DNA from: Planctomycetota bacterium
GTDB lineage: Bacteria; Planctomycetota; JAJSAM01; JAKLKS01
Reading direction: 5' to 3'
Length of the DNA: 35,187 nt
NCBI GenBank assembly: GCA_023150535.1
Contig: JAKLKS010000013.1
Span: 1-35,187 of the forward strand
In this document: in pieces, positions 8,796 to 16,213 of the stretch
How positions within the stretch are numbered: the stretch's first letter is position 1
How the letters are laid out: each line of letters opens with the position of its first letter
Notes under the pieces: model-generated
What the model was told of the DNA's origin: nothing
What the model saw: only the letters and a program-made list of their open reading frames with translations
Databases searched by the model: none
Translations under genes and position numbers: made by a program

Positions 8796-9903
8796 CCCGG
8801 GACCTCCCCTTCCGGGCGGCGGGCAGCACCGACTCCGTGAGCGCGGGCCCCCAGTCCTCCCCGGAGGCGAGGCTGCGCCGCAGGAGCAGGAAGTCCGCCT
8901 CGCGGCACTCCTTCGTCCCCTCGTTGAAGGCCCGGAAGCCGGTCCTCCCCTCGGTCATCATGTTGAGCCCCAGCCAGGCCCGGTTGGTCTCGCGGTTGCG
9001 GTCCCAGTGCTCGAGCTTGTGCTTGCGGACGCTCTCCAGGGTCTTGGCGAGGCAGCCGGGCATGGTGTTGGCGAGGGACCAGACGAGCTCCTCCACGGCG
9101 CGGTCGAGGAGGAAGAGGTCCACCACGCCGGACTTCAGCGCCGCCCTGGCCGCGTCCCTCTCCGCCCCGGTCCGGAACTCCCCGTGCACGACGTTGCCCG
9201 CGGCGTCGAGCCAGCGGTCGGTGACGACGAGCGGGTTCGGCACGAACTCCCCGTCCACGCGCAGGGCCGGGACGACCCGGGTGAGGAGCCCGAGACGCAT
9301 CGCCTTGTGGGCGCTCCACTGCCCGCACAGCGTGCAGGACTCCATGGCCGCCTCGATGCCGACGAACAGGGGCAGGAAGTCGGTGCTCCCGCCGTCGGGC
9401 GCCGACCCGTGCCGGGGACCCGCCTGCCCGAAGACCGCGAGGTCGGAGGCCACGGAGAAGTCGCAGGCCATCCCGATCTCCTGGCCGCCGGCGATCCGCA
9501 TCCCGTTGACGCGGCAGAGGACGGGCTTGTCGCAGTGGAGGATCGCCGTGACCATGTCGTTGAAGAGCCGCATGTACTGGCGGTACTCCTCGGGGCGGCC
9601 GGCGTAGTACTCGGCGTACTCCTTCGTGTTGCCGCCGGTGCAGAAGGCCCGATCGCCGGCGCCCGTGAAGACCACCGCCACGCAGGCGCGGTCGTTGGAG
9701 GCGCGGCGCATCCCGAGGATGACCCCCTTCACCATCTCCGTCGTGTAGGAGTTGAACTGGGAGGGGTTGTCCAGGGTGATGCGCACCGAGTGGAGCCCCT
9801 CGACGACGCCACCCCCGGGCTCGCGCAGGGGGATCTCCTCGTACCCGACGCCGGCGTACGGGGAGGCGGGCACGAGGCCGTGGTCCTTGAACTCGACGGG
9901 CAT
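8788..9903 (-). CDS. oah: 6-oxocyclohex-1-ene-1-carbonyl-CoA hydrolase (BamA/Oah-like, crotonase fold)
   Basis: 371 aa; LDNPSQFNSYTTEMVKGVILGMRRASNDR, FTGAGDRAFCTGGNTKEYAEYYAGRPEEYRQYMRLFNDMV, AGGQEIGMACDFSVASDLAVFGQAGPRHGSAPDGGSTDFLP. Confidence 0.93.
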   Translation of the reverse strand: MPVEFKDHGLVPASPYAGVGYEEIPLREPGGGVVEGLHSVRITLDNPSQFNSYTTEMVKGVILGMRRASNDRACVAVVFTGAGDRAFCTGGNTKEYAEYYAGRPEEYRQYMRLFNDMVTAILHCDKPVLCRVNGMRIAGGQEIGMACDFSVASDLAVFGQAGPRHGSAPDGGSTDFLPLFVGIEAAMESCTLCGQWSAHKAMRLGLLTRVVPALRVDGEFVPNPLVVTDRWLDAAGNVVHGEFRTGAERDAARAALKSGVVDLFLLDRAVEELVWSLANTMPGCLAKTLESVRKHKLEHWDRNRETNRAWLGLNMMTEGRTGFRAFNEGTKECREADFLLLRRSLASGEDWGPALTESVLPAARKGRSRGA

Positions 9904-9913
9904 GTCTTCCTCC

Positions 9914-10990
9914 TCACTCTCCGTCGGGGACCAGGACCACCCGCTTCGAGACGCGGTGCTCCCTCAGGTCCGCGAAGGTCTCGTTCACGGTGGACATCGG
10001 GCGGCGCTCGATGAAGGGCTCCAGGGCCACCTTCCCCGAGAGGGCCAGGTCCACGACGGCGGGGTAGTACTTGGGGAGGCAGCCCCAGTTGCCCTGCACC
10101 GTCGCGTCGAAGGCCATGAGGTTGGACAGCCGCACCTCGACCCGCGCCGTGGTGAACCCCACCAGCGACAGGAAGGAGCCGTGGCCCACGAGGTTGAAGG
10201 CCGTCTCCTGGCCCCCCTTCGTCCCCGAGCACTCGAAGATCCGGTGGCGCCACGTCGGGATGGAACGCTCCTTCGCGAAGTCCCGGACCGCGCCCTTGAG
10301 CGCCTTCGCGTCGAGGAGGTCGGGCCGGAAGGCCGCCTTCAGCCCGTGCCTCTGCAGGGAGTCGAGCCGCTCCTGGCTCGGGTCGATGCCCACCACCACG
10401 GCCCCCCGCGAGGCCGCGATCTGCGCGCCGAACCCGCCCACGCCGCCGACCCCGACGAAGACGGCCAGGTCCCCGCGCTCGAGGCCGCTGCGGTAGATGG
10501 CCTGGAAGGGGGTCGAGACGGCGTCGGCGATGACCGAGAGGGCGGCGAGGTCGAGGCCCGCCGTGTTCTGCACGCGGTCCGCGAGGTCGGGCACCGGGCA
10601 CAGGCCCGCCGAGGGGACGACGAGGTGGGAGCCGAAGCCGCCGTGGACGTCGTTGCCGGGGAAGATCTGGGCCGGGCAGACCGACCCGTGGCCGTGGAGG
10701 CAGGCGTCGCAGTGCCCGCAGGGCATCACGGCGGGGACGACGACCGCCCGGCCCACCCACTTCTCCTCCCCCTTGCCGGCCTTCACGACCCGCCCGCTCA
10801 CCTCGTGGCCGAGGGTCAGGGGGAAGGGGTGGCGGGTGGGCACCCCCTCGTAGTAGTACCCGAGGTCGGTGTGGCAGACGCCGCAGCCGGCCACTTCCAC
10901 GAGGACCTGCCCGGGGCCGGGGGATTCGTTGCGGACCTTCCTCGCCATCGGCCTGCCGGGTTCGGTGACGACCCAGGATGCGATGCGCAC
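9914..10990 (-). CDS. had: 6-hydroxycyclohex-1-ene-1-carbonyl-CoA dehydrogenase (zinc alcohol dehydrogenase superfamily)
   Basis: 358 aa, GTG start with AAGGAGGT Shine-Dalgarno; GCGVCHTDLGYYYEGVPTRHPFPLTLGHEVSG, CGHCDACLHGHGSVCP, GVGGVGGFGAQIAA; adjacent to oah. Confidence 0.9.
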   Translation of the reverse strand: MRIASWVVTEPGRPMARKVRNESPGPGQVLVEVAGCGVCHTDLGYYYEGVPTRHPFPLTLGHEVSGRVVKAGKGEEKWVGRAVVVPAVMPCGHCDACLHGHGSVCPAQIFPGNDVHGGFGSHLVVPSAGLCPVPDLADRVQNTAGLDLAALSVIADAVSTPFQAIYRSGLERGDLAVFVGVGGVGGFGAQIAASRGAVVVGIDPSQERLDSLQRHGLKAAFRPDLLDAKALKGAVRDFAKERSIPTWRHRIFECSGTKGGQETAFNLVGHGSFLSLVGFTTARVEVRLSNLMAFDATVQGNWGCLPKYYPAVVDLALSGKVALEPFIERRPMSTVNETFADLREHRVSKRVVLVPDGE

Positions 10991-11024
10991 GGGGGCGACC
11001 TCCTTGAACCTTCGCCGGACTTCC

Positions 11025-11046
11025 GGAATTCCTTCCCCGGAATTCC
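11025..11046. promoter_or_regulatory. Tandem GGAATTCC palindromes upstream of the BCR operon
   Basis: GGAATTCC at 11025-11032 and 11039-11046, 14 bp centre-to-centre, 35-57 bp upstream of the had start. Confidence 0.5.
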
Positions 11047-11089
11047 TAAATCAGGCGGAGGAGGAGCGCAAGGGGGTCGGAGAGCGGAT

Positions 11090-11105
11090 CGTGACGCCCG
11101 TCACG
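11090..11105. promoter_or_regulatory. Inverted repeat CGTGAC-GCCC-GTCACG (copy 1)
   Basis: Perfect 6-bp arms; same motif recurs at 11269-11284. Confidence 0.55.
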
Positions 11106-11264
11106 GAATCCGCCGGATCGGGGCGCCGTGGGCGTGACGGGAGCCCGCACCCGGGCGGCGCCGCCGTCCGGGCGCACCGTCGCGGCACCGGCTCCTCCTC
11201 CTCCGTTCGGCCCCCGGACCGCCCGGGGGAGTCGGCGCCCCTTCTCCCGCACCCGCCTCCCCCG

Positions 11265-11288
11265 CCACCGTGACGGCGGTCACGGTGG
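11265..11288. promoter_or_regulatory. Inverted repeat CCACCGTGAC-GGCG-GTCACGGTGG (copy 2, extended arms)
   Basis: Perfect 10-bp arms, 4-bp spacer, 64 bp upstream of the histidine kinase start. Confidence 0.6.
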
Positions 11289-11351
11289 CCCGGGCTTCGG
11301 CCGTGGGTTCCCGGGCCGGGATCCCCTCCAATCCCCTCGGCCCGGGGGGGC

Positions 11352-13967
11352 GTGGAGATCCGCATGAGCCTGCGCGAGAAGATCCTCGGAACCCTGGGCC
11401 TCGCCTACGCGGGCCTCCTCCTCCTGTTCTTCCTCCTCGTGGGCGGGCTGTGGCTCCGCTCCCTGGAAGAGGAGGAGAGGATCCTCGCGCGGAGGGAGGC
11501 GGAGAGGGTGCAGGCGGCCGTCCAGGACGCCCTCCAGAGGCTCCACCGGACGACGGAGGACTGGGCGGAATGGGACGACACCTACGAGTACGCGGGCTCG
11601 GGGAACCCCGAGTACGAGAGGGACAACTTCACCTACGACGCGCTCGACAACCTGGGCCTCGACTTCGCGGCCGTCGTCCTCCCGGGGGGGAGGATCCTGC
11701 GGGCCGCCTCCGTGGACCGGGTGGCGGAGGCCCTCGCCGCCCCGCCGGCCGGCCTCGAGAAGGCCTTCCGCCCCGGGGGCCCGTTCCCGGACGTCGGGCG
11801 CGGGGTCACCGGGCTCCTCGCCCTCGAGGAGGGGCCCTGCCTCGTCTGCGCGCTCCCCATCCTGACGAGCCGCGACCAGGGCCCCCCCCGGGGGCTCCTC
11901 GTCTTCGGCACGAGGCTGGACTCGTCGAGGGTGTCGGAGCTGGGTGATCGGCTCCTCCTCCGCACCGAGGTCCTCCCCCCGGGGGGCGCGGCGGCCGGAG
12001 GGCCGGGAGGGGAGCCCGTCGATCCCGTCTCCGTGGAGGTCGTCGACACGGGGAACCTCCACGGACTCCTGCGCCTCGCCGACGTGGAGGGGCGCCCCTG
12101 CGCCGTCCTGCGGGTGGTCCTCCCGCGGACGCACGCGGAGCGGGGGCGGAGGGCCCTCCTCGTCCTCCTCACCGCGCTCCTCGCGGCCGCCCTCCTGCTC
12201 GGGGTCCTGGTCCGCGGGATCCTGGATCGCTGGATCCTCGCCCGGCTGCGGGTCCTGGCCGCCGAGGCGAGGGAGATCCGGGGGGGGCGGAAGGCGGGCG
12301 GAGCGCCCCCGCCGGAGGGCGAGGACGAGGTGGGGACGGCGACCCGGGTGATCCGCGAGGCGATGGAGAGCCTCGAGGAATCGGAGCGCGCCCTCGCCGC
12401 CTCCGAGAGCCGCTACCGGGCCCTGTTCGACGCCAGCCCCGTCCCGCAGTGGGTCTACGACCCCGTGTCCCTGCGCTTCCTCGCCGTGAACGACGCGGCC
12501 GTCGCGCACTACGGCTACCCGCGGGAGGAGTTCCTCGCCATGAGGGCCCCCGACCTGTGGCCCGACGAGGACGCGGGGGTGCGGGAGGCCCGCATCGGGT
12601 CCCTCCTCCGTGTGGGCAGCCCCGCACCCCGGCTCGTGCGGCACCGCAGGAAGGACGGCGGGATCCTCGAGGTCGAGGTGTCCGCGGCCCTCCTCACCCT
12701 GGGCGGCGCCCCCGCGAGGCTCGTCGTCGCCAAGGACGTCACCGAGAGGTCCCTCCTGCAGGCCCAGCTCCTCCAGTCGCAGAAGATGGAGGCCGTCGGG
12801 CGGCTGGCCGGAGGCGTCGCCCACGACTTCAACAACATGCTGGTGGCGATCCTGGGCTTCAGCGACCTGGCGCTGGCCCGGATCGCGCGCTCCGATCCCC
12901 TCCGCGAGTACCTCCTCTCCATCCGCCAGGCCGGGGAGAGGGCGGCGGGGCTCACGCGGCAGCTCCTCGCCTTCAGCCGCAGGCAGGCCTCGGCGAAGAG
13001 GGTCCTCGATCTCGACGCCCACCTCAGGGGGATGACGGGCATGCTGCGCCGGATCCTGGGGGAGGACGTGGAGCTGTCCCTGGTCCCCTCCGCCGGATCC
13101 GCCTTCATCCTCGCCGATCCCGTCCAGGTGGAGCAGGTGGTCCTCAACCTCGCGGTCAACGCCCGCGACGCCATGCCGCTGGGGGGAAGGCTGACCCTGG
13201 AGGTGTCGAGGATCGAGATGGGGCCCGACGACGTCGGCCGGCTGCAGGTCCGCTCCCCCGGCCCCCACATCTCCCTGGCCGTGACGGACACCGGGACCGG
13301 GATGGACGCGGCCACCATGGAGCGGATCTTCGAGCCCTTCTTCACGACGAAGCCGGCGGGGAAGGGGACGGGGCTCGGCCTGGCGACGGTCTACGGGATC
13401 CTCAAGGAGGCCGGGGGAGGCATCTGGTGCCGCAGCACTCCCGGGAAGGGAACGACCTTCACGGTCTGCTTCCCGCTGGCCGAGGCGGAGGCCGGGTCCG
13501 AGGGCCCGGGGCCCGGCGACCCCCCCCCGGGGGGCGGCGAGAGGATCCTGCTCGTGGAGGACGAGCCCCTGGTCCGCAACCTCGCGCGCCAGGCGCTGGA
13601 GTCCCGCGGGTACTCCGTCACCGAGGCCTCCTCGGGCGAGGAGGCCCTCCCGATCCTGGGAGGGGGCGGGGCGCCCTTCGCCCTGGTCGTGAGCGACGTG
13701 GTCATGCCGGGCATGCGGGGACCGGCGCTGGCGGAACGGGCGAGGGAGAGGATCCCCGGCCTGCCCTTCCTCTTCATGTCCGGCTACAACGAGGACGCGG
13801 ACCTGGACCGCGCCGTGGCCGCGGGGGAGTCCGCCTTCCTCCAGAAGCCCTTCGCGCCCGGGGACCTGGCCCGCCGGGTGCGGGAGATCCTGGACGGCCG
13901 GGGCCCCTCGGGGCCGTTCCGGGCGGCTGCCGTGCGTCCCGAGGGGGATCGGAAGGGGGGGATGTAA
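11352..13967 (+). CDS. Hybrid sensor histidine kinase: TM-CHASE4-like-TM-PAS-HisKA-HATPase-REC
   Basis: 871 aa; DWAEWDDTYEYA..N (CHASE4-like), two TM segments, VAHDFNNMLVAILGF H-box, GKGTGLGLATVYGI G-box, ILLVEDEPLVRNLA receiver. Alternative ATG at 11364. Confidence 0.9.
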   Translation: MEIRMSLREKILGTLGLAYAGLLLLFFLLVGGLWLRSLEEEERILARREAERVQAAVQDALQRLHRTTEDWAEWDDTYEYAGSGNPEYERDNFTYDALDNLGLDFAAVVLPGGRILRAASVDRVAEALAAPPAGLEKAFRPGGPFPDVGRGVTGLLALEEGPCLVCALPILTSRDQGPPRGLLVFGTRLDSSRVSELGDRLLLRTEVLPPGGAAAGGPGGEPVDPVSVEVVDTGNLHGLLRLADVEGRPCAVLRVVLPRTHAERGRRALLVLLTALLAAALLLGVLVRGILDRWILARLRVLAAEAREIRGGRKAGGAPPPEGEDEVGTATRVIREAMESLEESERALAASESRYRALFDASPVPQWVYDPVSLRFLAVNDAAVAHYGYPREEFLAMRAPDLWPDEDAGVREARIGSLLRVGSPAPRLVRHRRKDGGILEVEVSAALLTLGGAPARLVVAKDVTERSLLQAQLLQSQKMEAVGRLAGGVAHDFNNMLVAILGFSDLALARIARSDPLREYLLSIRQAGERAAGLTRQLLAFSRRQASAKRVLDLDAHLRGMTGMLRRILGEDVELSLVPSAGSAFILADPVQVEQVVLNLAVNARDAMPLGGRLTLEVSRIEMGPDDVGRLQVRSPGPHISLAVTDTGTGMDAATMERIFEPFFTTKPAGKGTGLGLATVYGILKEAGGGIWCRSTPGKGTTFTVCFPLAEAEAGSEGPGPGDPPPGGGERILLVEDEPLVRNLARQALESRGYSVTEASSGEEALPILGGGGAPFALVVSDVVMPGMRGPALAERARERIPGLPFLFMSGYNEDADLDRAVAAGESAFLQKPFAPGDLARRVREILDGRGPSGPFRAAAVRPEGDRKGGM

Positions 13968-13982
13968 CAGGCGACCGCCATT

Positions 13983-13998
13983 CCCCGCCGCCGCGGGG
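13983..13998. terminator. Weak GC hairpin after the first kinase gene
   Basis: CCCCGC-CGCC-GCGGGG, no U-tract. Confidence 0.25.
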
Positions 13999-14122
13999 GC
14001 CCGTCGACTACAATGAGCCCCGTCGATGAGGCCGCGGAGCACCGTGCGTCACCCGGAAGGGGGGCGCCGATGGCAGCCCGCGGGAACCCGGGCAACCGGG
14101 GGGGGCATCGGGGAGTCCGTCC

Positions 14123-15787
14123 ATGGGTGACCCGGGCTCGGGAGGAGGCGCGACCGCCCACGGAGACTCCCCGCTCGCGGCCGCCCCCCTGGCGGGCGCG
14201 GCCGCGGTCGCCGCCATCGGGGTCCTGGTCCTCGCCGGATGGACCTTCGGGATCGAACCCCTCAAGAGCGTCCTGCCGGGCATCATCACGATGAAACCGA
14301 ACACCGCCCTCGGGCTCCTGGCCTCGGGGCTCGCGCTCGGGCTCGGCTCCCTGCCGGGGGGATCTCCACGGAGGCGGCTCGCCTGGCGGGCCCTCGCGCT
14401 CCTCCCCTTCCTCCTGGGGGTCGCGACCCTCGTCGAGTACCTGGCGGAGGTGGACCTCGGGATCGACGAGATCCTCTTCAGGGACGACCCGGGCGCCGTC
14501 CGCACCCCCTTCCCGGGCCGCATGGCCACCGTGACGGCCCTCAGCTTCGTCCTCTCGAGCGCGGCCCTCCTCGGGCTCGAGACGGGCAACCGCCCCGTCC
14601 GGCTCCTCACCGACGCCCTCGCCCTGATCATCGTGCTCCTGGCCCTCCTCGGCCTCCTCGGGTACCTCTACGAGGTCGAGTACCTCTCCGGGGTCCTCGG
14701 GTACTCCGGGTTCGCCCTGCACACGGCGGTCGCGCTGTCGATCCTCGGCCTGTCCATCCTCGTCACCCGGCCCGGGGAGGGGCTCCTGGCCCCCTTCGCC
14801 TCCCCGACACCGGCCGGCGCCTGGGGGCGCCGCCTCCTCGCCGCCGTCGCGGTGGTGCCCGTCGCCCTGGGGTGGCTGCGCCTGGAAGGGCAGCGGGCCG
14901 GGCTCTACGGCACGGACTTCGGGACCTCCCTCTACGCCGCGACGATGGTCCTCCTCCTCGCCGGCGTCGTCTACGCCGGCACCGCCTCGCTCGTGCGCGA
15001 GGAGGCGATCCGCCGCGGGGTCCAGGAGGACCTCCGGCGCGCCAAGGAGGCCGCGGAGGCGGCGGGAAGGGAGCTGGAGTCCTTCTCCTACTCCGTGTCC
15101 CACGACCTCCGGGCGCCGCTGCGGGGCATCGACGGGTTCAGCCAGGCCCTGCTGGAGGACCACGCGGACCGGCTGGACGACCGCGGCAGGGACCACCTCC
15201 AGCGGGTGCGGGCGGCGGCCCAGCGGATGGGACAGCTCATCGACGACCTCCTCGACCTCTCCCGCGTGGGCAGGGCGGAGCTCGCCCGGGAGCGCGTGGA
15301 CATCACGGCGCTGGCCCGCGCCGTCGCGGCGGACCTCGCCAGGGGAGCGCCGGGGCGGTCCATCGAGTGGATCATCGAGGACGGCCTGGAGGCGGAGGGG
15401 GACCCGCGGCTCCTGCGGCTCGTCCTGGAGAACCTCCTGGGGAACGCCGTGAAGTACTCGGGCCTCAAGCCCTCCGCGCGCATCGGGTTCGGGGCGGAGG
15501 GCGCCGGCCCGGGCCGCGTCTTCACTGTCCGCGACGAGGGCGCGGGCTTCGACATGGCCCACGCCGGACGGCTCTTCGAGCCCTTCCAGCGGCTCCACCA
15601 CGGGAGGGAGTTCCCGGGGACGGGGGTCGGGCTGGCCACGGTGCGGCGCGTGGTGACGCGGCACGGGGGCCGGGTCTGGGCGGAGGGCCGGCCGGGGGAG
15701 GGGGCGGCGTTCCACTTCACCCTGGGCGGCGGGGAGAGGGGCGCGGGCCCGCGGGAAGGGGGACGGAACGTGAAGGAGGAGGCATGA
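14123..15787 (+). CDS. Membrane sensor histidine kinase with multi-TM N-terminus and phytochrome-type HisKA/HATPase
   Basis: 554 aa; multiple hydrophobic helices including MKPNTALGLLASGLALGLG; ELESFSYSVSHDLRAPLRGIDGFSQAL, NLLGNAVKYSG, GTGVGLATVRRVV. Confidence 0.9.
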   Translation: MGDPGSGGGATAHGDSPLAAAPLAGAAAVAAIGVLVLAGWTFGIEPLKSVLPGIITMKPNTALGLLASGLALGLGSLPGGSPRRRLAWRALALLPFLLGVATLVEYLAEVDLGIDEILFRDDPGAVRTPFPGRMATVTALSFVLSSAALLGLETGNRPVRLLTDALALIIVLLALLGLLGYLYEVEYLSGVLGYSGFALHTAVALSILGLSILVTRPGEGLLAPFASPTPAGAWGRRLLAAVAVVPVALGWLRLEGQRAGLYGTDFGTSLYAATMVLLLAGVVYAGTASLVREEAIRRGVQEDLRRAKEAAEAAGRELESFSYSVSHDLRAPLRGIDGFSQALLEDHADRLDDRGRDHLQRVRAAAQRMGQLIDDLLDLSRVGRAELARERVDITALARAVAADLARGAPGRSIEWIIEDGLEAEGDPRLLRLVLENLLGNAVKYSGLKPSARIGFGAEGAGPGRVFTVRDEGAGFDMAHAGRLFEPFQRLHHGREFPGTGVGLATVRRVVTRHGGRVWAEGRPGEGAAFHFTLGGGERGAGPREGGRNVKEEA

Positions 15788-16206
15788 ACCCGAGGGGCGG
15801 GCTGCTGCTCGTCGAGGACAACCCCGACGACGAGGAACTGACGATCCGGGCCTTCCGGAAGGCCGGCGTCGTCAACGGGATCGACGTGGCCAGGGACGGG
15901 CAGGAGGCGCTCGACAGGCTCCTCGGCGGAGGCCCCCTGCCGTCCGTGGTCCTCCTCGACCTGAAGCTGCCGAAGGTGGACGGTCTCGAGGTCCTGCGGA
16001 GGATCCGGGCCGACCCCCGCACCCGGCTCCTCCCCGTGGTCATCCTGACGTCCTCCCGGGAGGACCAGGACCTCCTCCGGGGATACTCCCTGGGGTGCAA
16101 CTCCTACGTCCGCAAGCCCGTGGACTTCGTCACCTTCGCCGAGTCGGCGCGGCAGCTCGGGATGTACTGGCTCCTCGTCAACGAGACGCCCCCGGAAGGC
16201 AGGTGA
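15784..16206 (+). CDS. Stand-alone Rcp1-type response regulator
   Basis: LLLVEDNPDDEELTIRAFRKAGV..VLLDLKLPKVDGLEVLRRIRADPRTRLLPVVILTSS..SYVRKPVDF; ATGA overlap with upstream kinase. Confidence 0.92.
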   Translation: MNPRGGLLLVEDNPDDEELTIRAFRKAGVVNGIDVARDGQEALDRLLGGGPLPSVVLLDLKLPKVDGLEVLRRIRADPRTRLLPVVILTSSREDQDLLRGYSLGCNSYVRKPVDFVTFAESARQLGMYWLLVNETPPEGR

Positions 16207-16213
16207 GGTTCCC

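Noticed and set aside
11046-11367. Several overlapping small ORFs in the had/kinase intergenic region
   Set aside because: Arg/Gly/Pro-rich on both strands with no convincing RBS or conservation; the region is better explained as regulatory DNA.
11280-14042. 920-aa minus-strand ORF
   Set aside because: Antisense shadow of the CHASE4-type hybrid kinase, which shows clear domains on the + strand.
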